DNA of 23,341 nt from Thermoplasmatales archaeon ex4484_36 (GTDB lineage: Archaea > Thermoplasmatota > Penumbrarchaeia > Penumbrarchaeales > EX4484-36): NCBI GenBank assembly GCA_002254765.1, contig NJDV01000040.1, positions 1 to 23,341 of the forward strand, read 5' to 3'. The notes beneath the pieces are model-generated. The model worked only from the letters and a program-made list of their open reading frames with translations. It had not been told where the DNA came from and did not search any database. Positions 7,469-14,870 of the stretch are shown here, piece by piece; positions within the stretch are counted from its first letter, which is position 1, and every line of letters starts with the position of its first letter. The translations under genes and the position numbers were made by a program.

Positions 7469-8587
7469 CTACTTTCTCTCCAGGATGGCGATGTACATGA
7501 TGTCGGAGAGCTCTATTATCGCTTCTATTATCGCTCCCCTACCCCTGTACCTCACATATTTGAGCTCCTCGGAAAATAAAATTCCCGGTAGCACCTCCTC
7601 CGGAGGGAGGGGTTCAAAGCCCCTCTCCCCTCCCAGAAAATCCTCCACCACACCCTCTGTCTCCTCCTCCGTGAAGGTGCAGACGCTGTAGATGAGGTAC
7701 CTGCGGCATCCCCGGGAGGCCTCACTTAAGATGCGCTTCTGCTTCACGGGGAACCCCTTAAGGTCCCTGTAATACTTCACCTCCGGGTTCCTGGCCGCAG
7801 CTCCGAGGCCGCTGCAGGGGGCATCCACAAGAACCACATCGTGCTCCCGGGGCCACCATTCCACCCTCACCGGCACCCTGTAGATCTCGGCCCTTCTCTC
7901 AAGGTTTCTCAGCTTTCCCCTGTTCTTATCATAGGCGAAGACGGGGGCCCCGTAGTATGCCATGGTGAGGGATTTGCCGCCGTTGCCTGCGCAATAGTCG
8001 AGCACATCGCCCCCCAGAAGAGCCGTGATCTTTGCAACAAGCTGGCTTGATGGGTCCTGAACGTGGGCCAGCCCCTCCTTTGCAGCCTTTGAGTACCTTC
8101 CCCTGCTCACCGTTCTGAGAGCGGTCTCGGGCATGAACTCCTCCGCCGCCATCCCCTCTCTCTCAAGCATGCTCTTCACCTCTCGCCTTCCACACTTTCG
8201 GAGGTTTACCGCAAGGAAGGTCTCGGGCTCTCTGTTTATCCTCTCCACGTAATCTACGTGTCTCAGAAGTATCTCGGATACCGCCTCGGAGCAGGAGAGC
8301 CTTATCGGGGGAGGGGCATCCTCTACCAACCCTTCATCCCACTCAACCTCACCCAGGGCGATTTTCACAAGGCTGGCAGGGGAGAGGGAGAACCCCTTCC
8401 TCTCAAGTATATATTCATAGAGCCTGCGGTGCCTCACCACTCTGTGTACAACCCCGGCCACCCTCTCCCTCTCCTCAAGGGTGAGTCCGGAGGAGGGGAG
8501 GGTTCTTCTGAGAACCCTTGCCATCTGGTCCCCCTTTAGCCACCCATCAACAGCCCTCTCAGCGACCCTCCGGAGTCTCCTGTCCAT
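7469..8587 (-). CDS. RNA cytosine-C5 methyltransferase (NSUN/RsmB family)
   Basis: This is a SAM-dependent enzyme that methylates C5 of cytosine in tRNA or rRNA. The 372-residue protein has an N-terminal helical, NusB-like region and a Rossmann methyltransferase domain. Motif I is DYCAGNGGKSL (about 197-207), motif IV is VLVDAPCSGLG with Cys258, and motif VI is IYSVCTF with Cys303. These two Cys act in nucleophilic attack and product release in this family. The ATG at 8587 is preferred over an upstream in-frame TTG (8629) because a TATA-like ACTTATAA on the minus strand lies about 25 nt ahead. The exact RNA target cannot be read from sequence: archaeal homologues modify tRNA positions 48-49 or 72 or other sites. 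It is a monocistronic unit between convergent and divergent neighbours. Confidence 0.9.
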   Translation of the reverse strand: MDRRLRRVAERAVDGWLKGDQMARVLRRTLPSSGLTLEERERVAGVVHRVVRHRRLYEYILERKGFSLSPASLVKIALGEVEWDEGLVEDAPPPIRLSCSEAVSEILLRHVDYVERINREPETFLAVNLRKCGRREVKSMLEREGMAAEEFMPETALRTVSRGRYSKAAKEGLAHVQDPSSQLVAKITALLGGDVLDYCAGNGGKSLTMAYYGAPVFAYDKNRGKLRNLERRAEIYRVPVRVEWWPREHDVVLVDAPCSGLGAAARNPEVKYYRDLKGFPVKQKRILSEASRGCRRYLIYSVCTFTEEETEGVVEDFLGGERGFEPLPPEEVLPGILFSEELKYVRYRGRGAIIEAIIELSDIMYIAILERK

Positions 8588-8726
8588 GCAGGAGGGAGAT
8601 TGAAGGGGAGTTATAAGTTTTATCAGCAACCAAAGAAGAACTCCCGGAGGGCCTCAAAGTCTCGGTGCTCTCTTACTATGGAATGCATTATTGGTGCGAT
8701 TTCAAAATATGAGGGAATACACAAAC

Positions 8727-8735
8727 TATTTATAG
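8727..8735 (+). promoter_or_regulatory. TATA box for dnaG leader
   Basis: CTATTTATA ends 27 nt before the first base of the leader's closing stem (8762). Transcription would therefore begin close to the 5' end of that structure. The rest of 8588-8726 holds no feature I can name except the minus-strand promoter of the methyltransferase. Confidence 0.55.
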
Positions 8736-8761
8736 AACAGTGCAATCTTCCGCAGTAGCGG

Positions 8762-8873
8762 AAAAAGGTATACACCTTCACCCGTATCACCAAATCACCA
8801 TCACGATCAATCGTGCTGTGAAGGCGCAAGGAGCCTTCAGAAGATATGTTCAGGGTGGGTGGGATACCTTTTT
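8762..8873 (+). promoter_or_regulatory. Structured dnaG 5' leader or small RNA
   Basis: AAAAAGGTAT (8762-8771) pairs perfectly with ATACCTTTTT (8864-8873), and the stem can extend with CACC/GGTG. Inside are a CACGA-TCAA-TCGTG hairpin (8802-8815) and two competing pairings for the same segment. GTGAAGG (8818-8824) can pair with CCTTCAC (8775-8781), while GAAGGC (8820-8825) can pair with GCCTTC (8833-8838). The 3' side of the closing stem ends in TTTTT, so this could be a terminating small RNA or a switchable leader ahead of the dnaG ribosome-binding site. I do not recognise a known riboswitch class. Confidence 0.45.
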
Positions 8874-8911
8874 CCAGAAGAAAAACAAAAGGGAAAAAGG
8901 AGGAGATAGAA

Positions 8912-10165
8912 ATGAATCTGGACCCATCTTCAACGAAGTATCTGATTAGGGCGTCCCTTGTGGCTGACGGAGTGGTGGAGAAACCCGACGTGGTGGGTGC
9001 GATATTCGGGCAGACCGAGGGGCTTATAGGAGATGAACTTGACCTGAGGGACCTTCAGAAAACAGGCAGGATCGGAAGGATAGAGGTGGAGCTCACCTCG
9101 AAGAAGGGAAAATCTGAGGGCAAGGTGCTGATACCCTCCAGCCTGGATCTCGTTGAAACTGTAATACTGGCGGCGGCCCTGGAGACTGTGGAGAGGATAG
9201 GGCCGTGTAAGGCGAAGATAACCATAGACGCTGTGGAAGACGTCAGAGTGAGCAAGAAGAAAAAGATCGTTGAGAGGGCAAAGGAGCTTCTCTCCCAGAT
9301 AATGAAGGAGACCAAGGGGGAGAGCATGGACCTCACAGAATCGGTGAGACAGCTTGTTCAGATGGAAGAGGTGGTGCTCTACGGAGAGGACAAGTGCCCC
9401 GCCGGCCCCAACATAGACTCTTCCGACGCCATAATTGTGGTGGAGGGCCGCTCAGACGTAATAAACCTTCTCAAATATGGGATCAAGAACGTTATCGCCG
9501 TGGGCGGGACAAACATTCCCGAGACAATAAAGAGGTTGTCAAGGGAGAAGGTGGTCACCGCTTTTGTGGACGGTGACAGAGGGGGCGAGCTCATTCTCAG
9601 AGAGCTCCTACAGGTTGCGGAGGTGGACTTCGTAGCAAGGGCCCCGAAGAACCTGGAGGTTGAGGAGCTCACACAGAAGCAGATCATAAAGGCGCTGCGC
9701 AACAAGGTGCCCGCTGAGCAGTACATGGATATGCTCAACATAGAGAGGGAGCCGGAGGAGGCGGAAGGTGCTCAGAAGGCGGAAGAGAGGAAGGAGGCTC
9801 CTAAGAAGGCAAAGGCCGCCGAGAAGGAGAGAGCCCCGCAGGCGAAGGAGAAGAAAGAGGGGAGCGAGATAACAAGGTATAAGGACATCATGAAGAACCT
9901 GGCCGGGACGCTGAAGGGTATGATAATCGGCGAGGACGGCGTGGTTATAAAGGAGCTTCCGGTGAGGAATCTGGCTGACGAGCTCAGAGGGATGGACAAA
10001 AAGGTTCGGGCTGTGGTCTTCGATGGGGTGATATCCCAGAGATTGCTTGACATCGCCGAGAAGAAGGGCATCGCCTACCTGATAGGCTCCAAGAAGGGCA
10101 ATGTGACGAAGATACCAAAAAGCGTAAAAGTCCTGACAAGGGAAGATCTGGGCATCAAGAAGTGA
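8912..10165 (+). CDS. dnaG: Archaeal DnaG primase-like protein
   Basis: Archaeal DnaG is a TOPRIM protein. In studied archaea it associates with the RNA exosome and helps poly(A)-rich substrate recognition, and some homologues show primase activity. The 417-residue protein has the family N-terminal domain (KYLIRASLVADGVVEKPDVVGAIFGQTEGLIG, quoted in part), then a TOPRIM domain at about 172-255 with the Glu of VVEGRSDV and the DxD of AFVDGDRGG, then a Lys/Glu-rich linker (about 285-325) and a C-terminal domain containing MIIGEDGVV. The start ATG 8912 follows AGGAGGAGAT at a normal distance; the upstream in-frame ATG at 8846 lies inside the folded leader. The two coiled-coil genes follow after a terminator-like palindrome. 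Confidence 0.95.
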   Translation: MNLDPSSTKYLIRASLVADGVVEKPDVVGAIFGQTEGLIGDELDLRDLQKTGRIGRIEVELTSKKGKSEGKVLIPSSLDLVETVILAAALETVERIGPCKAKITIDAVEDVRVSKKKKIVERAKELLSQIMKETKGESMDLTESVRQLVQMEEVVLYGEDKCPAGPNIDSSDAIIVVEGRSDVINLLKYGIKNVIAVGGTNIPETIKRLSREKVVTAFVDGDRGGELILRELLQVAEVDFVARAPKNLEVEELTQKQIIKALRNKVPAEQYMDMLNIEREPEEAEGAQKAEERKEAPKKAKAAEKERAPQAKEKKEGSEITRYKDIMKNLAGTLKGMIIGEDGVVIKELPVRNLADELRGMDKKVRAVVFDGVISQRLLDIAEKKGIAYLIGSKKGNVTKIPKSVKVLTREDLGIKK

Positions 10166-10183
10166 CACTGCAACCCTTTCAAT

Positions 10184-10215
10184 TTGGCTATATTTTATAT
10201 ATAGCCAACATTTTT
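10184..10215 (+). terminator. Perfect 10-bp palindrome with T run, possibly also TATA operator
   Basis: TTGGCTATAT (10184-10193) is the exact inverse of ATATAGCCAA (10199-10208), with a 5-nt loop and TTTTT at 10211-10215. This could end dnaG transcripts. The A/T core (TTTTATATATA) also lies at promoter distance from the next gene, so the same site could be that gene's TATA box within an operator. Confidence 0.5.
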
Positions 10216-10248
10216 CCCCCTTAAACAACGGATTGGGGTTTGGACGGC

Positions 10249-11202
10249 ATGCAGGGCATAGAGGAGCTGGCATCGCAGGTGGATAGGAAGATTTTTGTGG
10301 ACGGCAGCGAGATAACCAGGAAGTCCCTTGTATCCTTCATTCTCGAAAAGCACCGCAGGAAGCTGAAGGAGTCTGCGGAGGAGCGTAAGAGACTTGCGGG
10401 AGAGGTGGAGAGAATAAGAGGTGAGGTGGAAGAGGAGAAGAAGAGAAGGGACGAGCTGAACCGGAAGGTCCAGGAGCTCAAGAGGGAGAGGCAGAGGCTC
10501 AAAGAGGAGAATCGCCAGTTAAGAGGAGAGTTCTTTCGCCTCATTGAAGCGGAGAGGAAAAACGAGCCCCCCAGAAAGGAGGTGAAGCTTTACAGAAAGT
10601 ACATAGAGGACCTGGAGTGGAAGCTCCAGACAGAGGCCATAACCCTGGAGACGGAGAAGAGGATCTTGAAAGAGATGCGCGAGGCATATGCAAAGCTGAA
10701 GGAGCTGACCCATCCGGAGAAGATCGAAGAGATAAACCAGAGGATCGCCGAGATCACAAAAAGAATTGGAGAGAACATGGCCCGGATAGAGGAGCTTCAC
10801 ACGGAGATGGCGGGGTATGTTGAGGAGTCCAACGTTCATCACCAGCGTTATGTGGAGGGTGTTAAAAGATTGAGGGAGCTGGAGAGCAGAATGAAATGGC
10901 TCGAGCACGTCTCCAAGAGGGAGGAGGAGGCCATCCAGTTCTGGAGCGAGATGGGGGAGAGGATGTCTGAGGAGGATAGAAAGGACAGCGAGAGGCCCTT
11001 CGAGGAGGTTCTGAGCATCCTTGAGAAGTTCTACGCCACTATCGAGGAGAAGCGCAGCGCTGAGGAAGAGGAGGAGATGGAGCTTAAAAAGAAGGCCGCG
11101 GAGGGGGAGGGGAGAAGAAAGGAGGTGAAGGGGGAGGAGATGGGGGGGGAGAAGCGCAGAGATGAGAAAGAAAAGGAGGGGGAGGGGGGTGGTGAGGAAT
11201 GA
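10249..11202 (+). CDS. Archaeal coiled-coil protein (COG1340-like), first of pair
   Basis: This is an almost wholly coiled-coil protein of 317 residues. Heptads rich in Glu, Lys, Arg and Leu run from about residue 25 to 240. A segment IEDLEWKLQTEAITLETEK matches what I know of archaeal COG1340-type coiled-coil proteins, whose function is unknown. A low-complexity acidic/basic tail (Glu, Lys and Gly runs) ends the protein. ATG 10249 is chosen over TTG 10240. Its stop overlaps the next start as ATGA, so the two are translationally coupled. They may form a hetero-oligomer and act as a scaffold; position after dnaG suggests, but does not show, a link to RNA processing. Confidence 0.8.
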   Translation: MQGIEELASQVDRKIFVDGSEITRKSLVSFILEKHRRKLKESAEERKRLAGEVERIRGEVEEEKKRRDELNRKVQELKRERQRLKEENRQLRGEFFRLIEAERKNEPPRKEVKLYRKYIEDLEWKLQTEAITLETEKRILKEMREAYAKLKELTHPEKIEEINQRIAEITKRIGENMARIEELHTEMAGYVEESNVHHQRYVEGVKRLRELESRMKWLEHVSKREEEAIQFWSEMGERMSEEDRKDSERPFEEVLSILEKFYATIEEKRSAEEEEEMELKKKAAEGEGRRKEVKGEEMGGEKRRDEKEKEGEGGGEE

Positions 11203-12086
11203 TAGCGGAGGAGAGACGAGAGGAGCTCAAAGGGAGGATCAGGGAGCTGAGAGACGAGCTTGAGAGGAGCAGGCTTAAGTTCAAAGAGTTTGTAAGGCAG
11301 GCGGAGGAGGCCAGACAAACCCGTGACCGCCTTAACGGGGAGGTGAAGGAGCTCTCGGCTCAGATCAGGAAGATATTTGAGGAGAGGGCAGGCCGCCTCA
11401 AGCGAATTGAAGAGCTAAAAGGCGAGAAGAACCGTATCTACGAGGAGATGTCCCCCTACAGCTCCACGGTGAGAGAGCTCAAAGAGATCAGGAACCGTTA
11501 CAACGAGGCTGCCAGAGGAAGGGAGGAGAGCCTGCTTAGAAGGCTGCAGGACATCGTCGGGACCCTGAGGGAGAGGGACCTCTCCCCAAAGCAGGAGCTT
11601 ATACTTTTCGAGCAGGCTGTCATATTGAGGTATCGGATATTGGCCCGGCGGGTGGCGGACGCCGTCCACAGGAAGATCCTGGAGATGGGGGAAGAGGCCC
11701 TGCTGCCTCACATTGAAAAGCTCAAAGAGCTGGACAGGAAGATGGATGAGGAGTACCGCGCTGCAAGGGAGCTTCTCGAGAAGGCGCGAGAGCTCATAGC
11801 GAAGAGGGATTCTCTGAGGGCGGAGGCTCAGGAGAACCATCAGAGGTTCATCTCTCTGGATAGGGAGATAAAGGAGCTGAAGGTGAAGATGGACGCGGCC
11901 AGACTGGCCCTCAAGAAGCTCAGGGAGGAGGAGAGGGAGCTTTTAAAGAAGCTCAGAGGGGGCCGGAGGGCAAGGCTCATGGTGGAGAGGGAGCTGAAGC
12001 TCAAAGAGGCCAGAAAGAAGTATCAGAGAGGGGAGACCCTGAGCCTGGAGGAGCTCAGGCTCCTTATGGAGGCCGGCGACGTCTGA
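11199..12086 (+). CDS. Archaeal coiled-coil protein (COG1340-like), second of pair
   Basis: This 295-residue protein is a coiled coil in two long helical stretches (about 1-95 and 165-265). They are separated by a segment with hydrophobic, helical character (LILFEQAVILRYRILARRVA) that may fold as a small domain. The C-terminus ARKKYQRGETLSLEELRLLM resembles the conserved end of archaeal COG1340-like proteins. It overlaps the upstream coiled-coil gene by 4 nt. It ends 7 nt before the true stop of the convergent FKBP gene once that gene's frameshift is repaired. Function is unknown. The pair shares architecture but not obvious sequence identity, which suggests partners and not a recent duplication. 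Confidence 0.8.
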   Translation: MIAEERREELKGRIRELRDELERSRLKFKEFVRQAEEARQTRDRLNGEVKELSAQIRKIFEERAGRLKRIEELKGEKNRIYEEMSPYSSTVRELKEIRNRYNEAARGREESLLRRLQDIVGTLRERDLSPKQELILFEQAVILRYRILARRVADAVHRKILEMGEEALLPHIEKLKELDRKMDEEYRAARELLEKARELIAKRDSLRAEAQENHQRFISLDREIKELKVKMDAARLALKKLREEERELLKKLRGGRRARLMVERELKLKEARKKYQRGETLSLEELRLLMEAGDV

Positions 12087-12093
12087 TTTATCT

Positions 12094-12859
12094 TCAGCCG
12101 CCCCTTTCTATCTTCAGAAGGTGGACCTCGAAGATCAGAGTCTTTCCTGCCCACTCTTATGACCCCCATTATCTCCTCGGTGTTGTGCCTTATCATGATC
12201 CTGTTGTGCTCCGTTGAGATCTCCTCAACGGTGGAGTTCCACGGGAAGTTGTGATATGTCTCTCCTACCCTTGGCATGTTCTGATATGTCACCTCACTCC
12301 CCTCAACCCTTACCACCTTGCAGGGCCAGCCCCAGAAGGGGTGGGTATAGAGGGCGTCCACCACCGGGTCCTCCCCGGAGAAGTTCTCGCGGAACTCATT
12401 CTCGGTTAAGGTGACGAAGAGGGGCACCTGCTCAGTCTCAGGGATCCAGAGTATGAGGCCGGGGTCCGCAGGGCCGTAGCCCTTCTCAGGAGGAACGGTT
12501 ATGTTCCTCACCTCCCCCACCCTCATCCCTATGACCCCCTCCTCAAAGCCCTTTATCATCTCCCCGGAGCCCACCACAAAGGTGAGGGGCTCGTATATGG
12601 ATTTTGGTTCGAAGCCGGGGGATTTTGGGATGAGCGGGTTGTCCGCTATCGCTCTTATGGACGTGTCGAAGACCTGCCCGTTCATGAAGCGTCCCACGTA
12701 GTCCACCGTCACCTCATCCCCCTCCATAACCATGAGGGGCTCCTCCTCCTTCTTCTCCGGTTTCTTGAACTTCTCGTCCACCAGGTCCCAGACCACCAGA
12801 GAAGCTATGAATATTATGCTGGCAACGAGGATACCCATGCAGATCTTCTCAACGTCCAT
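12094..12859 (-). CDS. Membrane-anchored FKBP-type peptidyl-prolyl isomerase, frameshifted
   Basis: This is a prolyl cis-trans isomerase with an N-terminal membrane helix (ICMGILVASIIFIASLVVW), so the catalytic part faces outward. The FKBP domain shows GDEVTVDYVGRFMNGQVFDTS, FVVGSGEMIKGFEEGVIGM and VPPEKGYG (each seen in sequence), followed by an insert-in-flap domain typical of archaeal/SlyD-like FKBPs. As read, the last 42 residues are unlike the family and run 64 nt into the convergent gene. Removing one base at CCC (12150-12152) yields AGKTLIFEVHLLKIERGG and a stop at 12094-12096, the normal FKBP end, giving 254 residues. The start has GGTGA upstream and lies 13 nt after ndk, so it is the last gene of the ribosomal operon. 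It probably assists folding of exported proteins. Confidence 0.9.
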
Positions 12860-12872
12860 CTCATCTCACCTG

Positions 12873-13334
12873 TCACGCCTTCTCTATAAGCCACTCCTCG
12901 TCGATCCTTCTGTAATCCTGTATCTCATCCGGGGAGAAGAAGAGTGATATCTCCCTCTGTGCGCTTGCGGGGGAATCGGAGCCGTGGACAACGTTCCTGC
13001 CGGTGAAGAGGGCGAAATCCCCCCTTATGGTGCCCGGGGATGCCTCTTTCGGGTCGGTCTTTCCCAGCATTGACCTCACAACCTGGATGGCGGACTCCCC
13101 CTCCACCACCATAGCCACAGAGGGTCCTGAGGTGATGTAGGAGATGAGGGAGGGGAAGAAGGGCTTGCCCACGTGCTCGGCATAGTGCTTCTCGGCGAGC
13201 TCTCTATCTACCCAGAGCATCTTCATGGCCACTATCTTCAGGCCCCTCCGCTCCAGCCTTGAAATCACCTCACCCACAAGCCCCCTCTGGACGCCGTCGG
13301 GCTTGACCATGACGAAGGTTCTCTCCGTAGTCAT
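12873..13334 (-). CDS. ndk: Nucleoside diphosphate kinase
   Basis: This enzyme transfers the gamma phosphate between nucleoside tri- and diphosphates through a phospho-histidine. The 153-residue protein begins [20 protein letters not shown], the family N-terminus, and contains the active-site segment [10 protein letters not shown] with its catalytic His. The C-terminal part is the usual helical tail. The frame is open further upstream, but ATG 13334 has GAGGTG ahead of it and matches the family start. It follows rpl24e closely in the conserved archaeal order L7Ae-S28e-L24e-NDK. Full length, no defect seen. Confidence 0.97.
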   Translation of the reverse strand: MTTERTFVMVKPDGVQRGLVGEVISRLERRGLKIVAMKMLWVDRELAEKHYAEHVGKPFFPSLISYITSGPSVAMVVEGESAIQVVRSMLGKTDPKEASPGTIRGDFALFTGRNVVHGSDSPASAQREISLFFSPDEIQDYRRIDEEWLIEKA

Positions 13335-13345
13335 CTCATCACACC

Positions 13346-13531
13346 TCATTTCCTTCCGATGAACCTCTTGGTCCACCTTGTGTGTTTCGGGTCTCTCTTG
13401 AGTATTATCATGTTCTTGAAGCACTTATTGGAGCAGAAATAGAGGACGGTGGCGTCCCTCTTGATGTACATCCTGCCTGTGCCCGGCTCTATCCTCTCTC
13501 CGCAGAAGGAGCAAACCCTGCTCTCAACCAT
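13346..13531 (-). CDS. rpl24e: Ribosomal protein L24e
   Basis: This is a small zinc-binding protein of the large ribosomal subunit, 61 residues. The zinc site is formed by [14 protein letters not shown] and FCSNKCFKN (CxxC and CxxxC). The C-terminal [13 protein letters not shown] is the family's basic rRNA-contacting part. ATG 13531 is preferred to the GTG at 13540 because GGTGA lies just upstream of it and the family begins around this point. The gene sits between rps28e and ndk. Confidence 0.95.
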   Translation of the reverse strand: MVESRVCSFCGERIEPGTGRMYIKRDATVLYFCSNKCFKNMIILKRDPKHTRWTKRFIGRK

Positions 13532-13536
13532 TTCCT

Positions 13537-13746
13537 TCACCTGACCGACAGCTTTCTGGCTTCCCTTGCGGACTCCCTCAGCATGAGGATGTCCCCCAGT
13601 CTCACCGGTCCCATGACGTTCCTTGTTATGATCCTGCCCTTGTCCTTCCCGTCAAGGACCCTCACCTTGACCTGGGTGGCCTCCCCGCTCATGCCGGTTC
13701 TCCCAATGATCTCCACCACCTCGGCAGGGATCCCATCATTGGTCAT
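13537..13746 (-). CDS. rps28e: Ribosomal protein S28e
   Basis: This is a small-subunit ribosomal protein of 69 residues, the normal length. Recognisable segments are [20 protein letters not shown] and the end [12 protein letters not shown], typical of S28e. It has an OB-like beta fold. The stop overlaps the possible GTG of the next frame, and rpl24e starts immediately downstream. It is co-transcribed with rpl7ae. Confidence 0.97.
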   Translation of the reverse strand: MTNDGIPAEVVEIIGRTGMSGEATQVKVRVLDGKDKGRIITRNVMGPVRLGDILMLRESAREARKLSVR

Positions 13747-13767
13747 TCTTCACACCTCCCTTCCCGC

Positions 13768-14139
13768 TCACTTCTTAAGCTCCTGGAGCTTCTTCTGAAG
13801 GTTCTCTATGAGGACACCTGCCCTCCCCGGGTTGACAACGGCCACGGAGGATGTTGCCACCTTAAGGCCGGCGGCCCTGCCCAGCTCGCTCTTGCTGGGA
13901 ACATAAGCGTAGGGAATTCCCTTCTCGTCACAGAGCATGGGGATGTGCAGCATGATCTCCGGGGGAGATACATCCTCGGCCATGACAACGAACTTGGCCT
14001 TCTCCTTCTCAACGGCCTTGGTGACCTCGTTGGCTCCCTTCCTTATCCTCCCGGTGGAACGGGCCAGTTCAACGATCTCATACACGGATTCAGTCAGCTC
14101 TTTGGGTACCTCAAACTTCACATACGGCGCCTTTGCCAT
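13768..14139 (-). CDS. rpl7ae: Ribosomal protein L7Ae (kink-turn binding)
   Basis: L7Ae binds kink-turns in rRNA, in box C/D and H/ACA guide RNAs and in archaeal RNase P. The 123-residue protein has the family core [39 protein letters not shown] and [17 protein letters not shown]. It starts at ATG 14139, six bases after GGAGGTG. An upstream in-frame ATG (14178) lies in the leader. It heads the operon rpl7ae-rps28e-rpl24e-ndk-FKBP. In other archaea L7Ae can regulate its own mRNA through a leader kink-turn; I looked for one here and did not find a convincing case. Confidence 0.97.
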   Translation of the reverse strand: MAKAPYVKFEVPKELTESVYEIVELARSTGRIRKGANEVTKAVEKEKAKFVVMAEDVSPPEIMLHIPMLCDEKGIPYAYVPSKSELGRAAGLKVATSSVAVVNPGRAGVLIENLQKKLQELKK

Positions 14140-14224
14140 ACCATACACCTCCTTCAAACCCTTACGGGTCATCATCATTCACAGGTGCCCCCCTGGGGCG
14201 GGCAAGCAGTCAATCAGATATTTG

Positions 14225-14232
14225 TATTTATA
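14225..14232 (-). promoter_or_regulatory. TATA box for the ribosomal operon
   Basis: TATAAATA on the minus strand gives a predicted start site near 14203 and a leader of about 65 nt. The leader contains a small TGCCC/GGGCA hairpin before the GGAGGTG ribosome-binding site. Confidence 0.6.
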
Positions 14233-14259
14233 CTTTTTGAAAAGGAAAACGCCCCCTCC

Positions 14260-14403
14260 TCAGCTGTCCTCCACCACGATCTCTTTCTCTATGACAAAGG
14301 GGCCCACGTAGTCACAGTCCTTGCAGTGATAGACACCACCGAAGAAGAAGGCCCCCTCGTAGTAGAGCTCCCTGCCCCCGCAGTGGGGGCACTGAAGGCT
14401 CAC
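14260..14403 (-). CDS. 47-residue zinc-ribbon protein
   Basis: This small gene encodes CPHCGG near the N-terminus and CKDCDYVG about 20 residues later, a CxxC...CxxC zinc ribbon, ending in an acidic tail (VIEKEIVVEDS). The GTG start (14403) overlaps the TGA of the upstream membrane-protein gene, as expected for translational coupling. Coding constraint is supported by the intact ribbon and by its place at the end of a tightly packed operon. Function is unknown; small archaeal zinc ribbons often bind nucleic acid or act as accessory subunits. Confidence 0.75.
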   Translation of the reverse strand: MSLQCPHCGGRELYYEGAFFFGGVYHCKDCDYVGPFVIEKEIVVEDS

Positions 14404-14870
14404 AATCTCCTCTCGAAGCCCTCTTTAAGCCTCTCAACCTCCTCACTGTCCATGAGCTCTTCCGCCCTGACCCTGCCCAGAAGCTCATCCCTGCTGAGAG
14501 GTCTCTCCTCCGTGGCCTCCCTTCTTATCTTTCCGCTCCTGCTTTCGTAGTGGAGGTCCTTAATCTCCTTTCTTCCCCCCTCCAGCGTCATCTTGCCCTC
14601 GGAGCCTGAGACCTCCAGGACGTATCTTGTGGGATTGAACAGGAAGTAGAGGGCAAGGACCCCCGCTCCGACGATGAAGAAGATGAAGTGGGCCACCGTA
14701 AATACGAGAAGGACGAAGCCCATCACCAGGTAGAGGTAGGAGAACCTCCTCCTCTGGCTCACCATGACATCGCTGACAGGAAATGGCCTGCCGTCGCCCA
14801 CAGCGAGATAGACCTCCCCGTCCCACTCCTTTATCTTCACATCCTTAATTGAGAGCTCGTTCATTCCCAT
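14400..14870 (-). CDS. Small membrane protein with two helices
   Basis: This 156-residue protein has a short N-terminal soluble part (about 1-44), two adjacent membrane helices in a hairpin (YLVMGFVLLVFTVAHFIFF and VGAGVLALYFLF), and a charged cytoplasmic tail of about 70 residues rich in Arg and Glu. I do not recognise the family. ATG 14870 overlaps the TGA of the LarC-like gene by one base; a GTG three bases earlier is also possible. Its stop overlaps the zinc-ribbon start. The chain of overlaps implies a single mRNA with the surface protein, LarC-like protein and zinc ribbon. Confidence 0.75.
   Translation of the reverse strand: MGMNELSIKDVKIKEWDGEVYLAVGDGRPFPVSDVMVSQRRRFSYLYLVMGFVLLVFTVAHFIFFIVGAGVLALYFLFNPTRYVLEVSGSEGKMTLEGGRKEIKDLHYESRSGKIRREATEERPLSRDELLGRVRAEELMDSEEVERLKEGFERRL

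Noticed and set aside
9608..10273. 221-residue minus-strand ORF
   Set aside because: Antisense to dnaG, Leu/Cys/His-rich, without recognisable motifs.
12023..12093. FKBP extension overlapping the coiled-coil gene
   Set aside because: The sequence is unlike FKBP and a one-base repair gives the family C-terminus with a stop at 12094.
14139..14217. Box C/D-like kink-turn in the L7Ae leader (CTGA and ATGATGA)
   Set aside because: The CTGA lies upstream of the predicted transcript start and the flanking bases do not pair.
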